A DNA stretch of 64,000 bases from Scandinavium goeteborgense (GCF_003935895.2 NZ_CP054058.1:310001-374000); one strand, 5' to 3'. Shown: positions 39,924 through 51,990, counted from the first letter of the stretch. The notes: generated by a model not told the origin, from the sequence alone. Numbers and translations: made by a program.

Positions 39924-40487
39924 ATGATCCTGCTTATTGATAACTACGATTCGTTCACCTGGAACCTTTACCAGTACTTTTGCGAGCTGGGTGCCGAGGT
40001 GCTGGTCAGGCGTAACGATGACATCACGCTGGATGAAATCGCCCGGTTGTCTCCGGCTAAAATCGTGATTTCCCCAGGCCCCTGCACGCCGGACGAGTCC
40101 GGGATTTCACTTGAGGTGATTCGCCGTTACGCGGGTGAAACCCCCATTTTCGGCGTTTGCCTCGGTCATCAGGCCATCGCGCAGGTCTTCGGCGCCACCA
40201 TCGTGCGGGCGGCAAAAGTCATGCATGGCAAAACCTCTCCGGTGACGCACACTGGCACTGGCGTATTCGCCGGACTGAATAATCCTCTCACCGTTACGCG
40301 CTATCACTCTCTGGTCATTGACCCACCTACGCTGCCTGCAGAATTTGAAATTACCGCGCTGAGCGAAACCGGTGAAATTATGGGGATTCGCCATCGCGAA
40401 TGGGACCTGGAAGGGGTGCAGTTTCACCCGGAAAGCATCCTCAGCGAGCAGGGGCATCTACTGCTGGAAAACTTCCTCAAGCGATAA
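39924..40487 (+). CDS. pabA: Aminodeoxychorismate synthase glutaminase subunit
   Basis: A 187-residue class I glutamine amidotransferase that feeds ammonia to PabB in making 4-amino-4-deoxychorismate for folate. The triad is visible: Cys79 in FGVCLGHQ and the His-Glu pair in [10 protein letters not shown]; oxyanion PGPCTP at 51-56. Length equals E. coli PabA. It lies 31 bases after fic and 80 bases before argD, the E. coli order. Confidence 0.97.
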   Translation: MILLIDNYDSFTWNLYQYFCELGAEVLVRRNDDITLDEIARLSPAKIVISPGPCTPDESGISLEVIRRYAGETPIFGVCLGHQAIAQVFGATIVRAAKVMHGKTSPVTHTGTGVFAGLNNPLTVTRYHSLVIDPPTLPAEFEITALSETGEIMGIRHREWDLEGVQFHPESILSEQGHLLLENFLKR

Positions 40488-40504
40488 TTCATCTTGCCAT
40501 GATG

Positions 40505-40539
40505 TGATTTATTATGCATATTTCGTGATTATATTTTCA
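40505..40539. promoter_or_regulatory. Pair of ARG boxes upstream of argD
   Basis: Two imperfect palindromes, TGATTTATTATGCA (40505-40518) and TGATTATATTTTCA (40526-40539), each match the ArgR half-site pattern TGAAT-N4-ATTCA at 8 of 10 positions; their starts are 21 bases apart, the spacing of paired 18-bp ARG boxes. They end 28 bases before argD. Confidence 0.7.
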
Positions 40540-40543
40540 TTAA

Positions 40544-41785
<1,242 letters not shown>

Positions 41786-41789
41786 CCGC

Positions 41790-43862
41790 TTATGCCCGAC
41801 GTTTAAGCCAGCTGCCGTGATGCGGGCGCTGGCGCCAGGCCACTGACGAGATAGTGTGCATCGAATTCAGATGGCCCAGAATGCGTTGTAAATGCTGTTC
41901 CACGGTGCTTAGCGGCCCGTGGGAGAGCGCCTCCGGTGACTCCATGATGTTCGCATCACCACTTCCTCCCGGCTCGTCATACTCCAGTCGCTGCTGGCAG
42001 CGCTGCAATGCAATTTCACAGGACTGCAAATAACGTTCGGCCAAATCCTCAGTCAGCATGTTGTGCTCACGCGCCAGCGTGGTCATCGCATTAATATGCT
42101 CGACGATAAACTGGCTGTGCGTGACCCACAGCTTCATGTCTGCCAGATAATGCGAGTTAAAGCCGGGCTCCTGCATCGCCTGATTCAGTGAGTTAAACAG
42201 CGCGTTATGCGCCTGATTCACCCGCATACGTTGATAGGCCAGCGTAGGAGCCTGGGGATCGTTGCTGAGGATCAGCCGGATTGCCTCTTGATCTGCCTCC
42301 AGCGCTTGCTGGGCATTTTTGCGTAACAGCCCGCTTTGCCACTGCGGCCAGAGCCAGACCATCCCGCCGAAGGCAATCAGACAGCCAATCACCGTGTCGA
42401 CAAAACGGGCCAGAATGAAATGCTCGCCGTTCAGGGTCAGCAGCTGGATGGTGTACACCGCGGTGACCGTAAAGCCGACCGTTGCCCAGCCGTAGCTCTT
42501 GCGAATGATCAGGTAGCTCGCCAGGGTGATGACTAACATTGACGCCAGTGTGTAGCCTTCCGGCACGTGAAAGTGCAGTGTGCCTGCGGCGATCACCAGC
42601 CCCGCCAGCGTGCCCGCGGCCCGGTGGAAAATCCTGACCCGCGTTGCGCCGTAGCCGTTTTGCGTCACCAGCAGGACGGTCATCAGGATCCAGTACGGTT
42701 TGGGCAGATGCAGCGCCGCACCCATCAGGCTGGCGATGCTCAGCATGACGCTGATTCGCGCCGCACTGCGCAACGCCGGAGATTTTAGCGACAGATAGCT
42801 TTTCAGCGCAGCAAACAGCGGCAGGCGACGTTCATTATCGGCCATCAGGTCGCGTGGGTAGAGCGGCCGCTGTTGGCGCAGTACGCGGGCGATTCGACTG
42901 AAGTGCCAGGCGCAGAACTGCCCGACCGGGTTGTCCGGATGCTGACGTGCGATTTTTTCCAGCGCGCCAATCTGCTTGTCCATGGTGAAACGCTGCGGAA
43001 AGCGGTGGTAGAGAATGTCGTCCGCCATCACACGCAGGCGCGCCGCAATGGTCTGCGCATTCCAGCGGATCACCGCTTCGGCGTGGCTGCGTTCCACCAG
43101 TTTTTGGACTTCGGCGGGCTGATGCAGACTGACGGAAATATGCTCCTGCAAATCGAGGCCAATCTGGAAGGCGCGCAGCAGGCGTTTATATTCGTGATTC
43201 TGATTGGCGGCCAGCATGTGCATTTGCTGGTAACACTGGGTAATCAGGTCGACGGCTTTCTGCTGGCGGGTGAGCAACGGTGGCAGCGCTTTTTCCGGAT
43301 CGGTGTGCTGAGTCAGCAGGCTGTACTTAGCTTCACAGTAATCGGCCAGTTGCCGATACAGCAGGCTCAGGGATTCACGCAGCGGCTGTTCGCGCCACAT
43401 CCAGAACCAGAACCAGTTGAATAAGCCATACCATAGCGTGCCGAGGGCGTAGATGAGCAGCGGTTCCCAGACCGGCATATTCCCCGCCAGACTGAGCGTA
43501 AAGATGGCCGCAATGAGCGAGGCGGGCAGCAGACGGGCGTGAAGCGAGCTGATTTCTGCGGTGACACCGAGAATCAGCGCCAGCCCGGTAAGAATCAGCG
43601 GTAAAGGCACGGTGTGCGCCAGCAGCAGTTGAACCGCGAGGCTACAGCCCGCAAACAGCGAGCCGCCAATGATCAGGCGTTTGAAGAAACGTTTATGTGG
43701 GGTATCCAGCCCGGCGATATTGCAGCAGGCGGGAACTAACGAGAACAGCAGACCGTACTTGAGGTAACCGAGCACCAAACCGATAGCCACGGGGGTACAT
43801 AACACCAGCGTTTGCCGCAGTGCATAGTTAATTTCCGGGTGATAAATCAGCCTGCGCCACAT
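41790..43862 (-). CDS. yhfK: YhfK, FUSC/YccS-type inner-membrane protein
   Basis: A 690-residue membrane protein with two clusters of hydrophobic helices (about 15-165 and 385-510), each followed by a cytoplasmic region, the layout of the FUSC / aromatic-acid-exporter-like family (YccS, YhfK). Substrate unknown. E. coli YhfK is about 700 residues. It lies downstream of crp on the same strand, beyond the crp terminator, and converges on argD with 4 bases between stop codons. Confidence 0.9.
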   Translation of the reverse strand: MWRRLIYHPEINYALRQTLVLCTPVAIGLVLGYLKYGLLFSLVPACCNIAGLDTPHKRFFKRLIIGGSLFAGCSLAVQLLLAHTVPLPLILTGLALILGVTAEISSLHARLLPASLIAAIFTLSLAGNMPVWEPLLIYALGTLWYGLFNWFWFWMWREQPLRESLSLLYRQLADYCEAKYSLLTQHTDPEKALPPLLTRQQKAVDLITQCYQQMHMLAANQNHEYKRLLRAFQIGLDLQEHISVSLHQPAEVQKLVERSHAEAVIRWNAQTIAARLRVMADDILYHRFPQRFTMDKQIGALEKIARQHPDNPVGQFCAWHFSRIARVLRQQRPLYPRDLMADNERRLPLFAALKSYLSLKSPALRSAARISVMLSIASLMGAALHLPKPYWILMTVLLVTQNGYGATRVRIFHRAAGTLAGLVIAAGTLHFHVPEGYTLASMLVITLASYLIIRKSYGWATVGFTVTAVYTIQLLTLNGEHFILARFVDTVIGCLIAFGGMVWLWPQWQSGLLRKNAQQALEADQEAIRLILSNDPQAPTLAYQRMRVNQAHNALFNSLNQAMQEPGFNSHYLADMKLWVTHSQFIVEHINAMTTLAREHNMLTEDLAERYLQSCEIALQRCQQRLEYDEPGGSGDANIMESPEALSHGPLSTVEQHLQRILGHLNSMHTISSVAWRQRPHHGSWLKRRA

Positions 43863-43874
43863 CAGGGAAGAGAC

Positions 43875-43906
43875 AAAAACGGCGTACTGCGGGGCAATAC
43901 GCCGTT
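43875..43906 (-). terminator. crp terminator
   Basis: Stem AACGGCGTA (43878-43886) / TACGCCGTT (43898-43906) with an 11-base loop; on the minus strand it is followed by TTTTTG. It lies between crp and yhfK. Confidence 0.85.
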
Positions 43907-43914
43907 CAGCTAGC

Positions 43915-44547
43915 TTAGCGGGTACCGTAAACCACGATAGTTTTACCGTGGGCGGAGATCAGATTCTGATCTTCCAGCATTTTCAGAATACGGCCAACAG
44001 TTTCGCGGGAGCAGCCGACGATCTGACCGATTTCCTGACGGGTAATTTTAATTTGCATACCGTCCGGGTGGGTCATTGCATCAGGTTGTTTCGCCAGATT
44101 CAGCAGAGTCTGCGCGATACGGCCGGTGACGTCGAGGAATGCCAGGTTGCCTACTTTTTCAGAGGTGACCTGCAGACGATTTGCCATCTGAGAAGAGAGG
44201 CGCATCAGGATATCCGGGTTCACCTGGATAAGCTGACGGAATTTTTTATAAGAAATTTCTGCCACTTCACAAGCGGTTTTCGCCCGAACCCAGGCACTAC
44301 GCTCCTGACCTTCTTCGAACAGGCCAAGCTCACCGATAAAATCGCCCTGGTTGAGGTAAGAGAGGATCATCTCTTTACCTTCTTCATCCTTGATGAGTAC
44401 TGCAACAGAACCTTTCACGATGTAGTACAGCGTTTCTGCTTTTTCACCCTGGTGAATCAGCGTGCTCTTCGATGGGTACTTATGAATATGGCAATGAGAC
44501 AAGAACCATTCAAGGGTAGGGTCTGTTTGCGGTTTGCCAAGCACCAT
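43915..44547 (-). CDS. crp: CRP, cAMP receptor protein
   Basis: A 210-residue global regulator, to my reading identical or nearly so to E. coli CRP. cAMP-binding beta-roll with [20 protein letters not shown] (about 72-91), long dimer helix ~110-137, and helix-turn-helix [20 protein letters not shown] (~169-188) contacting TGTGA. The 306-base upstream region is shared with divergent yhfA and holds a CRP-like site. Confidence 0.99.
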   Translation of the reverse strand: MVLGKPQTDPTLEWFLSHCHIHKYPSKSTLIHQGEKAETLYYIVKGSVAVLIKDEEGKEMILSYLNQGDFIGELGLFEEGQERSAWVRAKTACEVAEISYKKFRQLIQVNPDILMRLSSQMANRLQVTSEKVGNLAFLDVTGRIAQTLLNLAKQPDAMTHPDGMQIKITRQEIGQIVGCSRETVGRILKMLEDQNLISAHGKTIVVYGTR

Positions 44548-44853
44548 GCGCGGTTATCCTCTGTTATAAGCTGTCTCCAATGGCAGACACGACACTGCCA
44601 CTGGCTTTGCAATCGTATCCTTCCCTGTGCCTGGGAAGTCGGCTGTCGGATTTTACTGCAGCCTGTAATGTGATGTTCTCTGCATACACGTATTACTTCA
44701 ATGTATTACTGTAGCAGCCCGACTGTTTTAGCATAGCTTTTGTCGCCTGTCTCCTGGTGTCTCGCTTCAGCATGATGCGCATCGCCTTCCGTTGCGAGAA
44801 TTGTTATGGGCGCGTAATCTGTCAGGAAAAATGCAACTCTGGAGTTAACAATT
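44548..44853. other. crp-yhfA divergent intergenic region (no gene)
   Basis: 306 bases holding the promoters of crp and yhfA and one recognisable CRP-like site (44667-44688). An open frame of 103 codons on the minus strand overlaps yhfA and is not a credible gene. Confidence 0.5.
44667..44688. promoter_or_regulatory. CRP autoregulatory site upstream of crp
   Basis: AATGTGATGTTCTCTGCATACA has one perfect half (TGTGA) and one poor half. It aligns with the CRP site of the E. coli crp leader as I recall it (reverse strand GTATGCAAAG..GTCACATTAC), where CRP controls its own gene and a divergent transcript. Confidence 0.6.
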
Positions 44854-45258
44854 ATGCAAGCGCGTGTGAAATGGGTTGAAGGGTTAACCTTCCTGGGTGA
44901 GTCAGCTTCTGGCCACCAGGTTATGATGGATGGTAACTCTGGCGATAAAGCCCCAAGCCCGATGGAAATGGTGCTGATGGCCGCGGGCGGTTGCAGCGCG
45001 ATTGACGTGGTGTCCATTCTGCAGAAAGGCCGTCATGACGTAACCGACTGCGAAGTGAAACTGACGTCCGAGCGTCGTGAAGAAGCACCGCGTTTGTTCA
45101 CCCACATTAATCTGCACTTCATTGTGACCGGTAAAGACCTGAAAGACGCGGCGGTGTCGCGTGCGGTGGATTTGTCTGCGGAGAAATACTGCTCTGTCGC
45201 GTTGATGCTGGAAAAAGCGGCGAAAATTACCCATTCGTATGAAGTGATCGAAGCGTGA
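44854..45258 (+). CDS. yhfA: YhfA, OsmC-family protein
   Basis: A 134-residue OsmC/Ohr-fold protein with GGCSAIDVVSILQKGR (redox-type cysteine in the central helix) and a second cysteine in AEKYCSVALMLEK, the pair expected for a hydroperoxide-active OsmC fold. Highly similar to E. coli YhfA (134 residues), whose biological role is not defined. Divergent from crp; a REP unit follows the stop. Confidence 0.92.
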   Translation: MQARVKWVEGLTFLGESASGHQVMMDGNSGDKAPSPMEMVLMAAGGCSAIDVVSILQKGRHDVTDCEVKLTSERREEAPRLFTHINLHFIVTGKDLKDAAVSRAVDLSAEKYCSVALMLEKAAKITHSYEVIEA

Positions 45259-45263
45259 TGATG

Positions 45264-45294
45264 TGGCGGGTGGCGCTTCGCTTACCCGCCCTAC
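45264..45294. repeat. REP unit between yhfA and prkB
   Basis: Palindrome GGCGGGT (45265-45271) / ACCCGCC (45284-45290) around GGCGCTTCGCTT, followed by CTAC, the standard REP layout. It lies between convergent genes. Confidence 0.8.
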
Positions 45295-45304
45295 GGCAAA
45301 AACG

Positions 45305-46174
45305 TTAACCGATTTTCTTGCCTTCCATCAGCCGCTCGACCAGCGGGGACATAATCAACTCCATCGCCAGTACCATTTTCCCGCCCGGCACCACTAATGT
45401 ATTCATGTGCGAAATAAACGAGCCCTGCAACATCGCCAACAGCCAGGGGAAATCTATATCGCCCAAGTTCTGGAAATGGATGACGACAAAGCTTTCATCC
45501 AGTGACGGAATGCCTTTTGCCGCAAACGGGTTGGAGGTGTCGACGGTCGGCACGCGCTGGAAGTTGATATGCGTCCGGGAGAACTGCGGTGTGATGTAGT
45601 TGATGTAATCTTCCATCGACCGCACTACTGAATCCATCACCGCTTCGCGTGAATGGCCGCGCTCGCTGGTATCGCGGGTCAGCTTCTGAATCCACTCCAG
45701 GTTCACAATCGGCACCACGCCCACCAGTAAATCGACGTGTTTCGCGACATCATTTTGCGGGGTCACGACGCCGCCGTGCAGGCCTTCATAAAACAACACG
45801 TCGGTCGGTTCCGGCAGAGGCTGCCACGGCGTGAAGGTGCCCGGCACCTGATTCCACGGCACGGCTTCGTCATAGGTGTGTAAATACTTGCGCGACTGCC
45901 CGCTTCCGTTCTGACCGTAGGTCATAAAGGTATTTTCCAACAGGCCAAAGTCGTTGGCATCAGGCCCAAAATAGCTGATGTGACGACCCATATCGCGTGC
46001 TTTGCGGATAGCCATGTCCATTTCAGGACGCGTGTAACGGTGGAAGCTGTCGCCTTCTACTTCGGCGGCAGTGAGATTGAGTTGAGCAAAGATTTTACGG
46101 AAGGCGAGGCTGGTAGTGGTGGTTCCCGCCCCGCTGGAGCCGGTCACGGCGATCACCGGATGTTTGGCAGACAT
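45305..46174 (-). CDS. prkB: PrkB, phosphoribulokinase-like protein
   Basis: A 289-residue P-loop kinase of the phosphoribulokinase/uridine kinase family, with TGSSGAGTTTT at 11-21 and acidic EGDSFHRY. No Calvin cycle genes are present and the substrate in enterobacteria is unknown. The start is ATG giving MSAKHPVIAVTG, which equals the E. coli protein in length; 37 extra codons upstream are unsupported. It follows yheU. Confidence 0.92.
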   Translation of the reverse strand: MSAKHPVIAVTGSSGAGTTTTSLAFRKIFAQLNLTAAEVEGDSFHRYTRPEMDMAIRKARDMGRHISYFGPDANDFGLLENTFMTYGQNGSGQSRKYLHTYDEAVPWNQVPGTFTPWQPLPEPTDVLFYEGLHGGVVTPQNDVAKHVDLLVGVVPIVNLEWIQKLTRDTSERGHSREAVMDSVVRSMEDYINYITPQFSRTHINFQRVPTVDTSNPFAAKGIPSLDESFVVIHFQNLGDIDFPWLLAMLQGSFISHMNTLVVPGGKMVLAMELIMSPLVERLMEGKKIG

Positions 46175-46214
46175 AGCTAACGACTCCCTGCATAAGCAAT
46201 GGTTTTTATTATAG

Positions 46215-46433
46215 TCAGCCGTGGAATTGGTTACGGGGCATGATGTTGACCGTCTCGTGTAGTTCGGACCACACCAGAACGACATCCCCGCTTTTCAATT
46301 GTTGTTTTACGTCGGCGACCTTGTCTTCAAGCGAACGTTCATGTTCACCATAATCGGTGCCTTCGCGCAATACAAAGCTTTCAATCAGGCTATCGAGCGT
46401 TTCGGGAGCCAGATCTTGCCAGGGAATGATCAT
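46215..46433 (-). CDS. yheU: YheU, UPF0270 family protein
   Basis: A 72-residue protein of unknown function (UPF0270), with the conserved MIIPWQDL start, [11 protein letters not shown] and [13 protein letters not shown] segments. The ATG at 46433 overlaps the end of yheT by 4 bases, which fixes the start, and the length equals E. coli YheU. Probably co-transcribed with yheT and prkB. Confidence 0.92.
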   Translation of the reverse strand: MIIPWQDLAPETLDSLIESFVLREGTDYGEHERSLEDKVADVKQQLKSGDVVLVWSELHETVNIMPRNQFHG

Positions 46434-47452
46434 AACGAGGATCCTAACCAGCGAGTGAGCCAGGCGGGAATGCGTTTCTCCAGCCACATTTCGGGGTGAC
46501 GCAGCGTGCCGCCGACAAAACCGACGTGACCACCGTACTCCGTCAACTGGTACTGAATATTGGCCGGAAGCTCTTTCTGAGCCGGAATCGAGTGATGATC
46601 CATAAACGGGTCATCTTTGGCGTGAATGATTAACGTCGGTTTGGTTATCTGGCTCAGCACCGGCATCGCGCTGCACTGACGGTAGTAATCAATCGCGTCG
46701 GCATAACCGTGGATTTTTGAGGTGACCAGATCGTCAAACTCGCGAATACGGCGCACGCTTTTAAGGCGTTTCAAATCGACGGGCAACGTTCCAGGATACG
46801 CCTTCAGTTTACGAGACGCATTGGCTTTCAGCAGATTTAGTAGATAGCGCTGATACACGCGGGAAAAGCCTTTATCCATATGATAGCTGCAGGCTTCGAG
46901 CATGAACGGAGCAGAGACAATGACGGCCGCGTCGAGCGGCGTGTTGTCACCTTCTTTCGCCAGCAGGCAACCTAGCATGTTACCGCCGAGCGAATAGCCC
47001 ACGGCGGCCGTCGGCACTTCGCCAAATTCGCGGCGCAACCAGGAAAGGAACCAGGTGCCGTCTTCCGTTTCGCCGGAATGGTAGATACGCTGATTACGGT
47101 TTGGTTCGCCGCTGCACCCACGGAAATGCATCACCACGCCGAGCCAGCCGCGCTGCTGCGCCGCGTGGATCAGGCCGTGCGCATACGGGCTGTAGAGGCT
47201 GCCTTCCAGACCGTGAAAAACGACGAGGCGAGGCTTATGCCGCGCCTGATTCGGATCTTCACTCCACGCCAGATCGACAAAATCCCCGTCCGGAAGCTCA
47301 AGACGCTGCCAGTGCGGGGTGAACAAGACTTTGCGACGGATGAGACGCGGCAGCATGGTCTGCAAATGGCAGTTGCGCACGCCTTTCATCGGCACAAACG
47401 TGTCGTCATTTTCTGAAGGTACTTCAAAGTCTACTGGGGTGATCTGAGCCAT
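46430..47452 (-). CDS. yheT: YheT, alpha/beta hydrolase
   Basis: A 340-residue alpha/beta hydrolase of the AB-hydrolase YheT family. Nucleophile elbow GYSLGGNML (Ser-containing), catalytic Asp in [10 protein letters not shown] and His in [11 protein letters not shown]. Substrate unknown; related to esterases/acyltransferases. Length equals E. coli YheT. Overlaps yheU. Confidence 0.92.
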   Translation of the reverse strand: MAQITPVDFEVPSENDDTFVPMKGVRNCHLQTMLPRLIRRKVLFTPHWQRLELPDGDFVDLAWSEDPNQARHKPRLVVFHGLEGSLYSPYAHGLIHAAQQRGWLGVVMHFRGCSGEPNRNQRIYHSGETEDGTWFLSWLRREFGEVPTAAVGYSLGGNMLGCLLAKEGDNTPLDAAVIVSAPFMLEACSYHMDKGFSRVYQRYLLNLLKANASRKLKAYPGTLPVDLKRLKSVRRIREFDDLVTSKIHGYADAIDYYRQCSAMPVLSQITKPTLIIHAKDDPFMDHHSIPAQKELPANIQYQLTEYGGHVGFVGGTLRHPEMWLEKRIPAWLTRWLGSSL

Positions 47453-47548
47453 ACCGTTACGCTGCCAGGTGAAAAACGTGCCTACTATACCGCCATGACG
47501 GATTTGTGTTTATGAAAATGAGCCGCAGTGCGCTTGCGTTGAGTTAAA

Positions 47549-49453
47549 TCACTCTTCCTGAAGCATCTGTTCCAGCTGTTCTTGCGCATCCAGCCACGCC
47601 ATTTCGCACTCTTCCAGCCCAGATTTCGCCGTGGCCTGCTGTTGCAGGCACTCGGTGAGTTCCGCTTTGCGTGCCTGATCGTACAGCCCACTGTCGCCGA
47701 GTTTTTCTTCTGCCGCAGCAAGCTTGGTATTGAGCTTTTCCATCTCTTTTTCCAGACGGGTAATCTCTTTGCGCAGCGGCTGCGTCAGGGTGCGCAGTTC
47801 CGCGTCACGACGTTTCTGATCTTTACGCGCCTGAGCGCTGTTGGCGTTGTCTTTTGGCGCGTCGTCGTTCTGACTTTCCTGCTTCTGAACATCGCTCAGC
47901 CATTGCTGATAATCTTCCAGATCGCCATCGAAAGGTTCCACTTTCGCATCGTGAACAAGATACAGATCGTCGGTGGTGGAGCGCAGTAGGTGACGGTCGT
48001 GCGAAACCACAACCAGCGCGCCTTCGAATTCAATCAGCGCTTCAGTCAGCGCCTGGCGCATGTCGAGATCCAGGTGGTTCGTTGGTTCATCGAGCAGCAG
48101 CAGGTTCGGGCGCTGCCAGACGACTAGCGCCAGTACCAGACGGGCTTTTTCACCGCCGGAGAAGCGACGCGTTTCTTCGCTGACCTTATCGCCCTGGAAA
48201 CCAAAGCCGCCGAGATAATCGCGCAGCTGTTGTTCCAGCACCTGCGGCGCCAGACGCACCAGATGCTGCAACGGCGATTCGTCGGCGCGTAAAAACTCCA
48301 GCTGATGCTGGGCGAAGTAGCCGAGTTTAATCCCCTTCGCCAGACCCATCTCACCGCTCTGGGCTTCCAGTTCGCCGGCCAGCAGTTTAATCAGCGTCGA
48401 TTTACCCGCGCCGTTCCGACCCAACAAGCCAATGCGCGAGCCGGGGACGAGATTGAGTTTAATCGAATCCAGAATGGTGCGATCGCCGTAGCCCGCGCTG
48501 ACTTTTTCCATTTTGAGTAATGGATTGGGCAGGCTTTCCGGTTCGCGGAAGCTGAACTGGAATGGGTTATCGACATGCGCCGGAGCAATCAGCTCCATGC
48601 GTTCCAGCATCTTCACACGGCTTTGGGCCTGTTTGGCTTTAGACGCTTTCGCTTTAAAGCGATCAATAAAGCTCTGCAAGTGAGCCACTTTTTGCTGCTG
48701 GCTTTCGTACATCGACTGCTGCTGAGACAGGCGAGTTGCGCGCTGGATCTCAAACGAGGAGTAGTTGCCGGTGTACTCAAACATCGCCTGTTGTTCGATG
48801 TGAATAATTTTACCGACCACCGGGTCGAGGAAATCGCGGTCATGGGAAATCAGGATCAGCGTGCCCTGATAGCTTTTCAGCCATCTCTCCAGCCAGATAA
48901 CGGCGTCGAGATCGAGGTGGTTCGTCGGTTCATCGAGCAGTAGCAGATCAGAACGGCATATCAGCGCCTGGGCCAGGTTGAGACGCATACGCCAGCCGCC
49001 GGAGAAGGAGCTGGTTGGGCGCTCGAGCTGTTCATTGCTGAAGCCCAGACCATGCAGCAGGCTGGAGGCGCGGGCGCGAATGGTCCACGCATCAATGGCA
49101 TCCAGTTTGCCGTGTACGGTGGCGATTGCGTGACCGTCGTTACGCTCGTTGGCCGCATTCAGTTCGGCTTCAAGCTGACGATATTCGCGGTCGCCATCAA
49201 TCACATAGTCGAGAGCGGGCTGAGGGAGGGCAGGGGTTTCCTGATTCACCCACGCCAGCTGCCAGTTTCCCGGATAGGTGAAACTGCCGCCATCGGCGCT
49301 GATCTCGTTCTTTAGTAGCGACAGCAGCGTGGATTTGCCGCAGCCGTTTTTTCCCACCAGACCCACTTTTTGCCCAGGGTTAATAGTGGCTGTGGCGTTA
49401 TCCAGCAGGACACGCACGCCGCGACGAATTTGTAACGAGGAGAAAACAATCAT
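47549..49453 (-). CDS. yheS: YheS, ABC-F ATPase
   Basis: A 634-residue ABC-F protein that acts on ribosomes rather than in membranes. Two ATPase domains: Walker A GKNGCGKST (about 34-42) with signature SFSGGWRMRL and DEPTNHLDLD, and Walker A GRNGAGKST (~345) with FSGGEKARL and DEPTNHLDLD; between them the charged P-site linker. The C terminus (570-634) is a coiled coil. In E. coli YheS eases stalling at certain nascent peptides. Divergent from kefG. Three residues shorter than E. coli. Confidence 0.95.
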   Translation of the reverse strand: MIVFSSLQIRRGVRVLLDNATATINPGQKVGLVGKNGCGKSTLLSLLKNEISADGGSFTYPGNWQLAWVNQETPALPQPALDYVIDGDREYRQLEAELNAANERNDGHAIATVHGKLDAIDAWTIRARASSLLHGLGFSNEQLERPTSSFSGGWRMRLNLAQALICRSDLLLLDEPTNHLDLDAVIWLERWLKSYQGTLILISHDRDFLDPVVGKIIHIEQQAMFEYTGNYSSFEIQRATRLSQQQSMYESQQQKVAHLQSFIDRFKAKASKAKQAQSRVKMLERMELIAPAHVDNPFQFSFREPESLPNPLLKMEKVSAGYGDRTILDSIKLNLVPGSRIGLLGRNGAGKSTLIKLLAGELEAQSGEMGLAKGIKLGYFAQHQLEFLRADESPLQHLVRLAPQVLEQQLRDYLGGFGFQGDKVSEETRRFSGGEKARLVLALVVWQRPNLLLLDEPTNHLDLDMRQALTEALIEFEGALVVVSHDRHLLRSTTDDLYLVHDAKVEPFDGDLEDYQQWLSDVQKQESQNDDAPKDNANSAQARKDQKRRDAELRTLTQPLRKEITRLEKEMEKLNTKLAAAEEKLGDSGLYDQARKAELTECLQQQATAKSGLEECEMAWLDAQEQLEQMLQEE

Positions 49454-49630
49454 AAGGCGCCGTATGTTCTGACTATGTTAATTTGTCATTATGATAATGT
49501 AGTGTGGTGAACCCAACGCTACACCGGGCGGCAATGGTAGCCCAAAACAACAACGATAGACAAAAGCATTCAGGCGCATCTCTTCAGATGAGATGCGAAA
49601 TGGCCTGTCTGCTCATTGACCGGGAGGGGA

Positions 49631-50185
49631 ATGATGTCAGAAACAGCAAAAGTTTTGCTGCTGTATGCCCATCCGGAATCTCAAGACTCGGTGGCCAACC
49701 GGGTTTTGCTTAAGCCGGCTCAACAGCTTGAAAACGTGACCGTACATGATTTGTACGCGCACTACCCTGATTTTTTTATCGACATACCGCGCGAGCAAAA
49801 GCTGCTCCAGGAGCATGACGTTATCGTGTTCCAGCATCCGCTTTATACCTATAGCTGCCCGGCTCTGTTGAAAGAGTGGCTCGATCGCGTTCTGAGTCGC
49901 GGTTTCGCCAGCGGTCCTGGAGGGAATCACCTCGCGGGAAAGTACTGGCGTAGCGTGATAACCACCGGCGAGCCGGAAAGTGCGTATCGCCACGACTCCC
50001 TCAATCGCTATTCGATGAGCGACGTTTTGCGCCCTTTTGAGCTGACGGCCGCGATGTGCCGCATGCACTGGATGAATCCGATTATTGTTTACTGGGCGCG
50101 TCGGCAGCCGCCAGAAGCGTTGGCGAGCCATGCCAGAGCTTATGGCGACTGGCTGGCGAACCCTATCACTCCAGGAGGTCGCTAA
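49631..50185 (+). CDS. kefG: KefG, NAD(P)H quinone-reductase-like ancillary subunit
   Basis: A 184-residue flavodoxin-fold protein that binds and activates Kef[14 protein letters not shown] (FMN phosphate region), [17 protein letters not shown] and FASGPGGN are family marks. GGGAGGGG at 49621-49628 lies just before two adjacent ATG codons; I kept the first, the E. coli annotation, though the second is better spaced. Its stop shares one base with the kefB start (TAATG). Confidence 0.95.
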   Translation: MMSETAKVLLLYAHPESQDSVANRVLLKPAQQLENVTVHDLYAHYPDFFIDIPREQKLLQEHDVIVFQHPLYTYSCPALLKEWLDRVLSRGFASGPGGNHLAGKYWRSVITTGEPESAYRHDSLNRYSMSDVLRPFELTAAMCRMHWMNPIIVYWARRQPPEALASHARAYGDWLANPITPGGR

Positions 50186-51990
50186 TGGAAGGAACGGATT
50201 TGCTGCTAGCGGGCGTGCTGTTCCTGTTTGCCGCCGTTGCCGCGGTGCCGCTGGCCTCACGTATAGGTATTGGTCCGGTATTGGGCTATTTGTTGGCGGG
50301 GATCGCCATCGGCCCGTGGGGCCTGGGCTTTATCAGCGACGTCGATGAAATTCTTCATTTCTCCGAGCTCGGCGTGGTGTTCCTGATGTTCATCATCGGG
50401 CTGGAGCTGAATCCCTCCAAACTTTGGCAGCTGCGGCAATCCATATTTGGAGTGGGTGCGGCGCAGGTTCTTTTGAGTGCGGCGATCCTCACCGGCTTGC
50501 TGATGCTGACCAACTTCTCCTGGCAGGCGGCGGTGGTCGGCGGGATTGGGCTGGCGATGTCTTCGACGGCGATGGCGTTGCAGCTCATGCGCGAGAAAGG
50601 TATGAACCGCAACGAGTCCGGTCAGCTGGGCTTTTCGGTGCTACTGTTCCAGGACTTAGCGGTGATCCCGGCGTTAGCGCTGGTGCCGCTGCTGGCGGGG
50701 GCCGGTGACGAACATCCGGACTGGATCAAAATCGGCATGAAGGTGCTGGCGTTTGTCGGCGTGCTGATTGGCGGACGTTATCTGCTGCGCCCGGTGTTCC
50801 GCTATATTGCGGGCTCCGGCGTGCGTGAAGTGTTCACCGCGGCGACGCTACTGTTGGTGCTGGGTTCGGCCCTGTTTATGGATGCCCTGGGCCTGTCGAT
50901 GGCGCTCGGTACGTTTCTCGCTGGTGTGTTGTTGGCGGAAAGTGAGTACCGGCACGAACTGGAAATCGCCATTGAGCCGTTCAAGGGCCTGCTCCTGGGA
51001 CTGTTCTTTATCTCCGTCGGCATGGCACTGAATCTTGGGATTTTGTATACCCATATCTTGCTGGTGCTGGTCGGTGTGATTGTGCTGGTGGCGGTGAAAT
51101 CGCTGGTGCTTTACGCGCTGGCCCGGATCTACGGCCTGCGCAGTTCAGAGCGGATGCAGTTTTCCGTGGTGCTAAGCCAGGGTGGGGAATTTGCCTTTGT
51201 GCTGTTTTCTGCCGCATCGTCGCAGCGAATGTTCCACCATGACCAGATGGCGCTGCTGTTGGTGACGGTGACGATGTCGATGATGACCACGCCGCTACTG
51301 ATGAAAATCGTCGATAAGGTGCTTTCTCGCCGCATTAATAGCCCGGAAGAAGAAGACGAAACGCCGTGGGTGGAAGATGATAAACCGCAGGTGATTGTGG
51401 TCGGATTCGGCCGTTTTGGGCAGGTTATTGGTCGTTTGCTGATGGCCAATAAGATGCGCATCACCGTGCTGGAACGCGACATCAGCGCGGTTAACCTGAT
51501 GCGTAAATATGGGTATAAAGTGTATTACGGCGATGCCACGCAGATTGAACTTCTGCGTTCGGCAGGCGCGGAAGAGGCGCAGTCGATCGTTATCACCTGT
51601 AACGGACCGGAAGACACCATGAAGCTGGTGGAAATTTGCCAGCAGCACTTCCCGCATCTGCACATTTTGGCCCGTGCGCGTGGCCGTGTGGAAGCGCATG
51701 AACTTTTACAGGCGGGCGTGAAACAGTTCTCTCGTGAGACCTTTTCCAGTGCGCTGGAACTGGGGCGCAAAGCGCTCATCACGCTCGGGGTGCATCCGCA
51801 TCAGGCGCATCGTGCGCAGCTTCACTTCCGACGTCTGGATATGCGCATGTTGCGTGAACTGATGCCGGTCCATAGCGATACCCAGCAAATTTCCCGTGTG
51901 CGGGAAGCCCGGCGCGAGCTGGAAGAGATTTTCCAACGCGAAATGCAGCAGGAACGACGCCAGCTGGATGGCTGGGACGAATTTGAATAG
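50185..51990 (+). CDS. kefB: KefB, glutathione-regulated K+/H+ antiporter
   Basis: A 601-residue inner-membrane CPA2 antiporter that exports potassium and acidifies the cytoplasm when glutathione adducts form with electrophiles. Twelve or so helices (1-~380) with the QDLAVIPAL motif, then a cytoplasmic KTN (RCK) domain with nucleotide-binding [11 protein letters not shown] (~407-417) and a charged C-terminal tail. Start ATG 50185 overlaps the kefG stop. Length equals E. coli. Confidence 0.97.
   Translation: MEGTDLLLAGVLFLFAAVAAVPLASRIGIGPVLGYLLAGIAIGPWGLGFISDVDEILHFSELGVVFLMFIIGLELNPSKLWQLRQSIFGVGAAQVLLSAAILTGLLMLTNFSWQAAVVGGIGLAMSSTAMALQLMREKGMNRNESGQLGFSVLLFQDLAVIPALALVPLLAGAGDEHPDWIKIGMKVLAFVGVLIGGRYLLRPVFRYIAGSGVREVFTAATLLLVLGSALFMDALGLSMALGTFLAGVLLAESEYRHELEIAIEPFKGLLLGLFFISVGMALNLGILYTHILLVLVGVIVLVAVKSLVLYALARIYGLRSSERMQFSVVLSQGGEFAFVLFSAASSQRMFHHDQMALLLVTVTMSMMTTPLLMKIVDKVLSRRINSPEEEDETPWVEDDKPQVIVVGFGRFGQVIGRLLMANKMRITVLERDISAVNLMRKYGYKVYYGDATQIELLRSAGAEEAQSIVITCNGPEDTMKLVEICQQHFPHLHILARARGRVEAHELLQAGVKQFSRETFSSALELGRKALITLGVHPHQAHRAQLHFRRLDMRMLRELMPVHSDTQQISRVREARRELEEIFQREMQQERRQLDGWDEFE

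Noticed and set aside
44706-45017. 103-codon minus-strand frame over the crp-yhfA spacer
   Set aside because: Overlaps yhfA in antisense and lacks a ribosome site or family match. The area is known in E. coli for a divergent regulatory transcript, not a protein.
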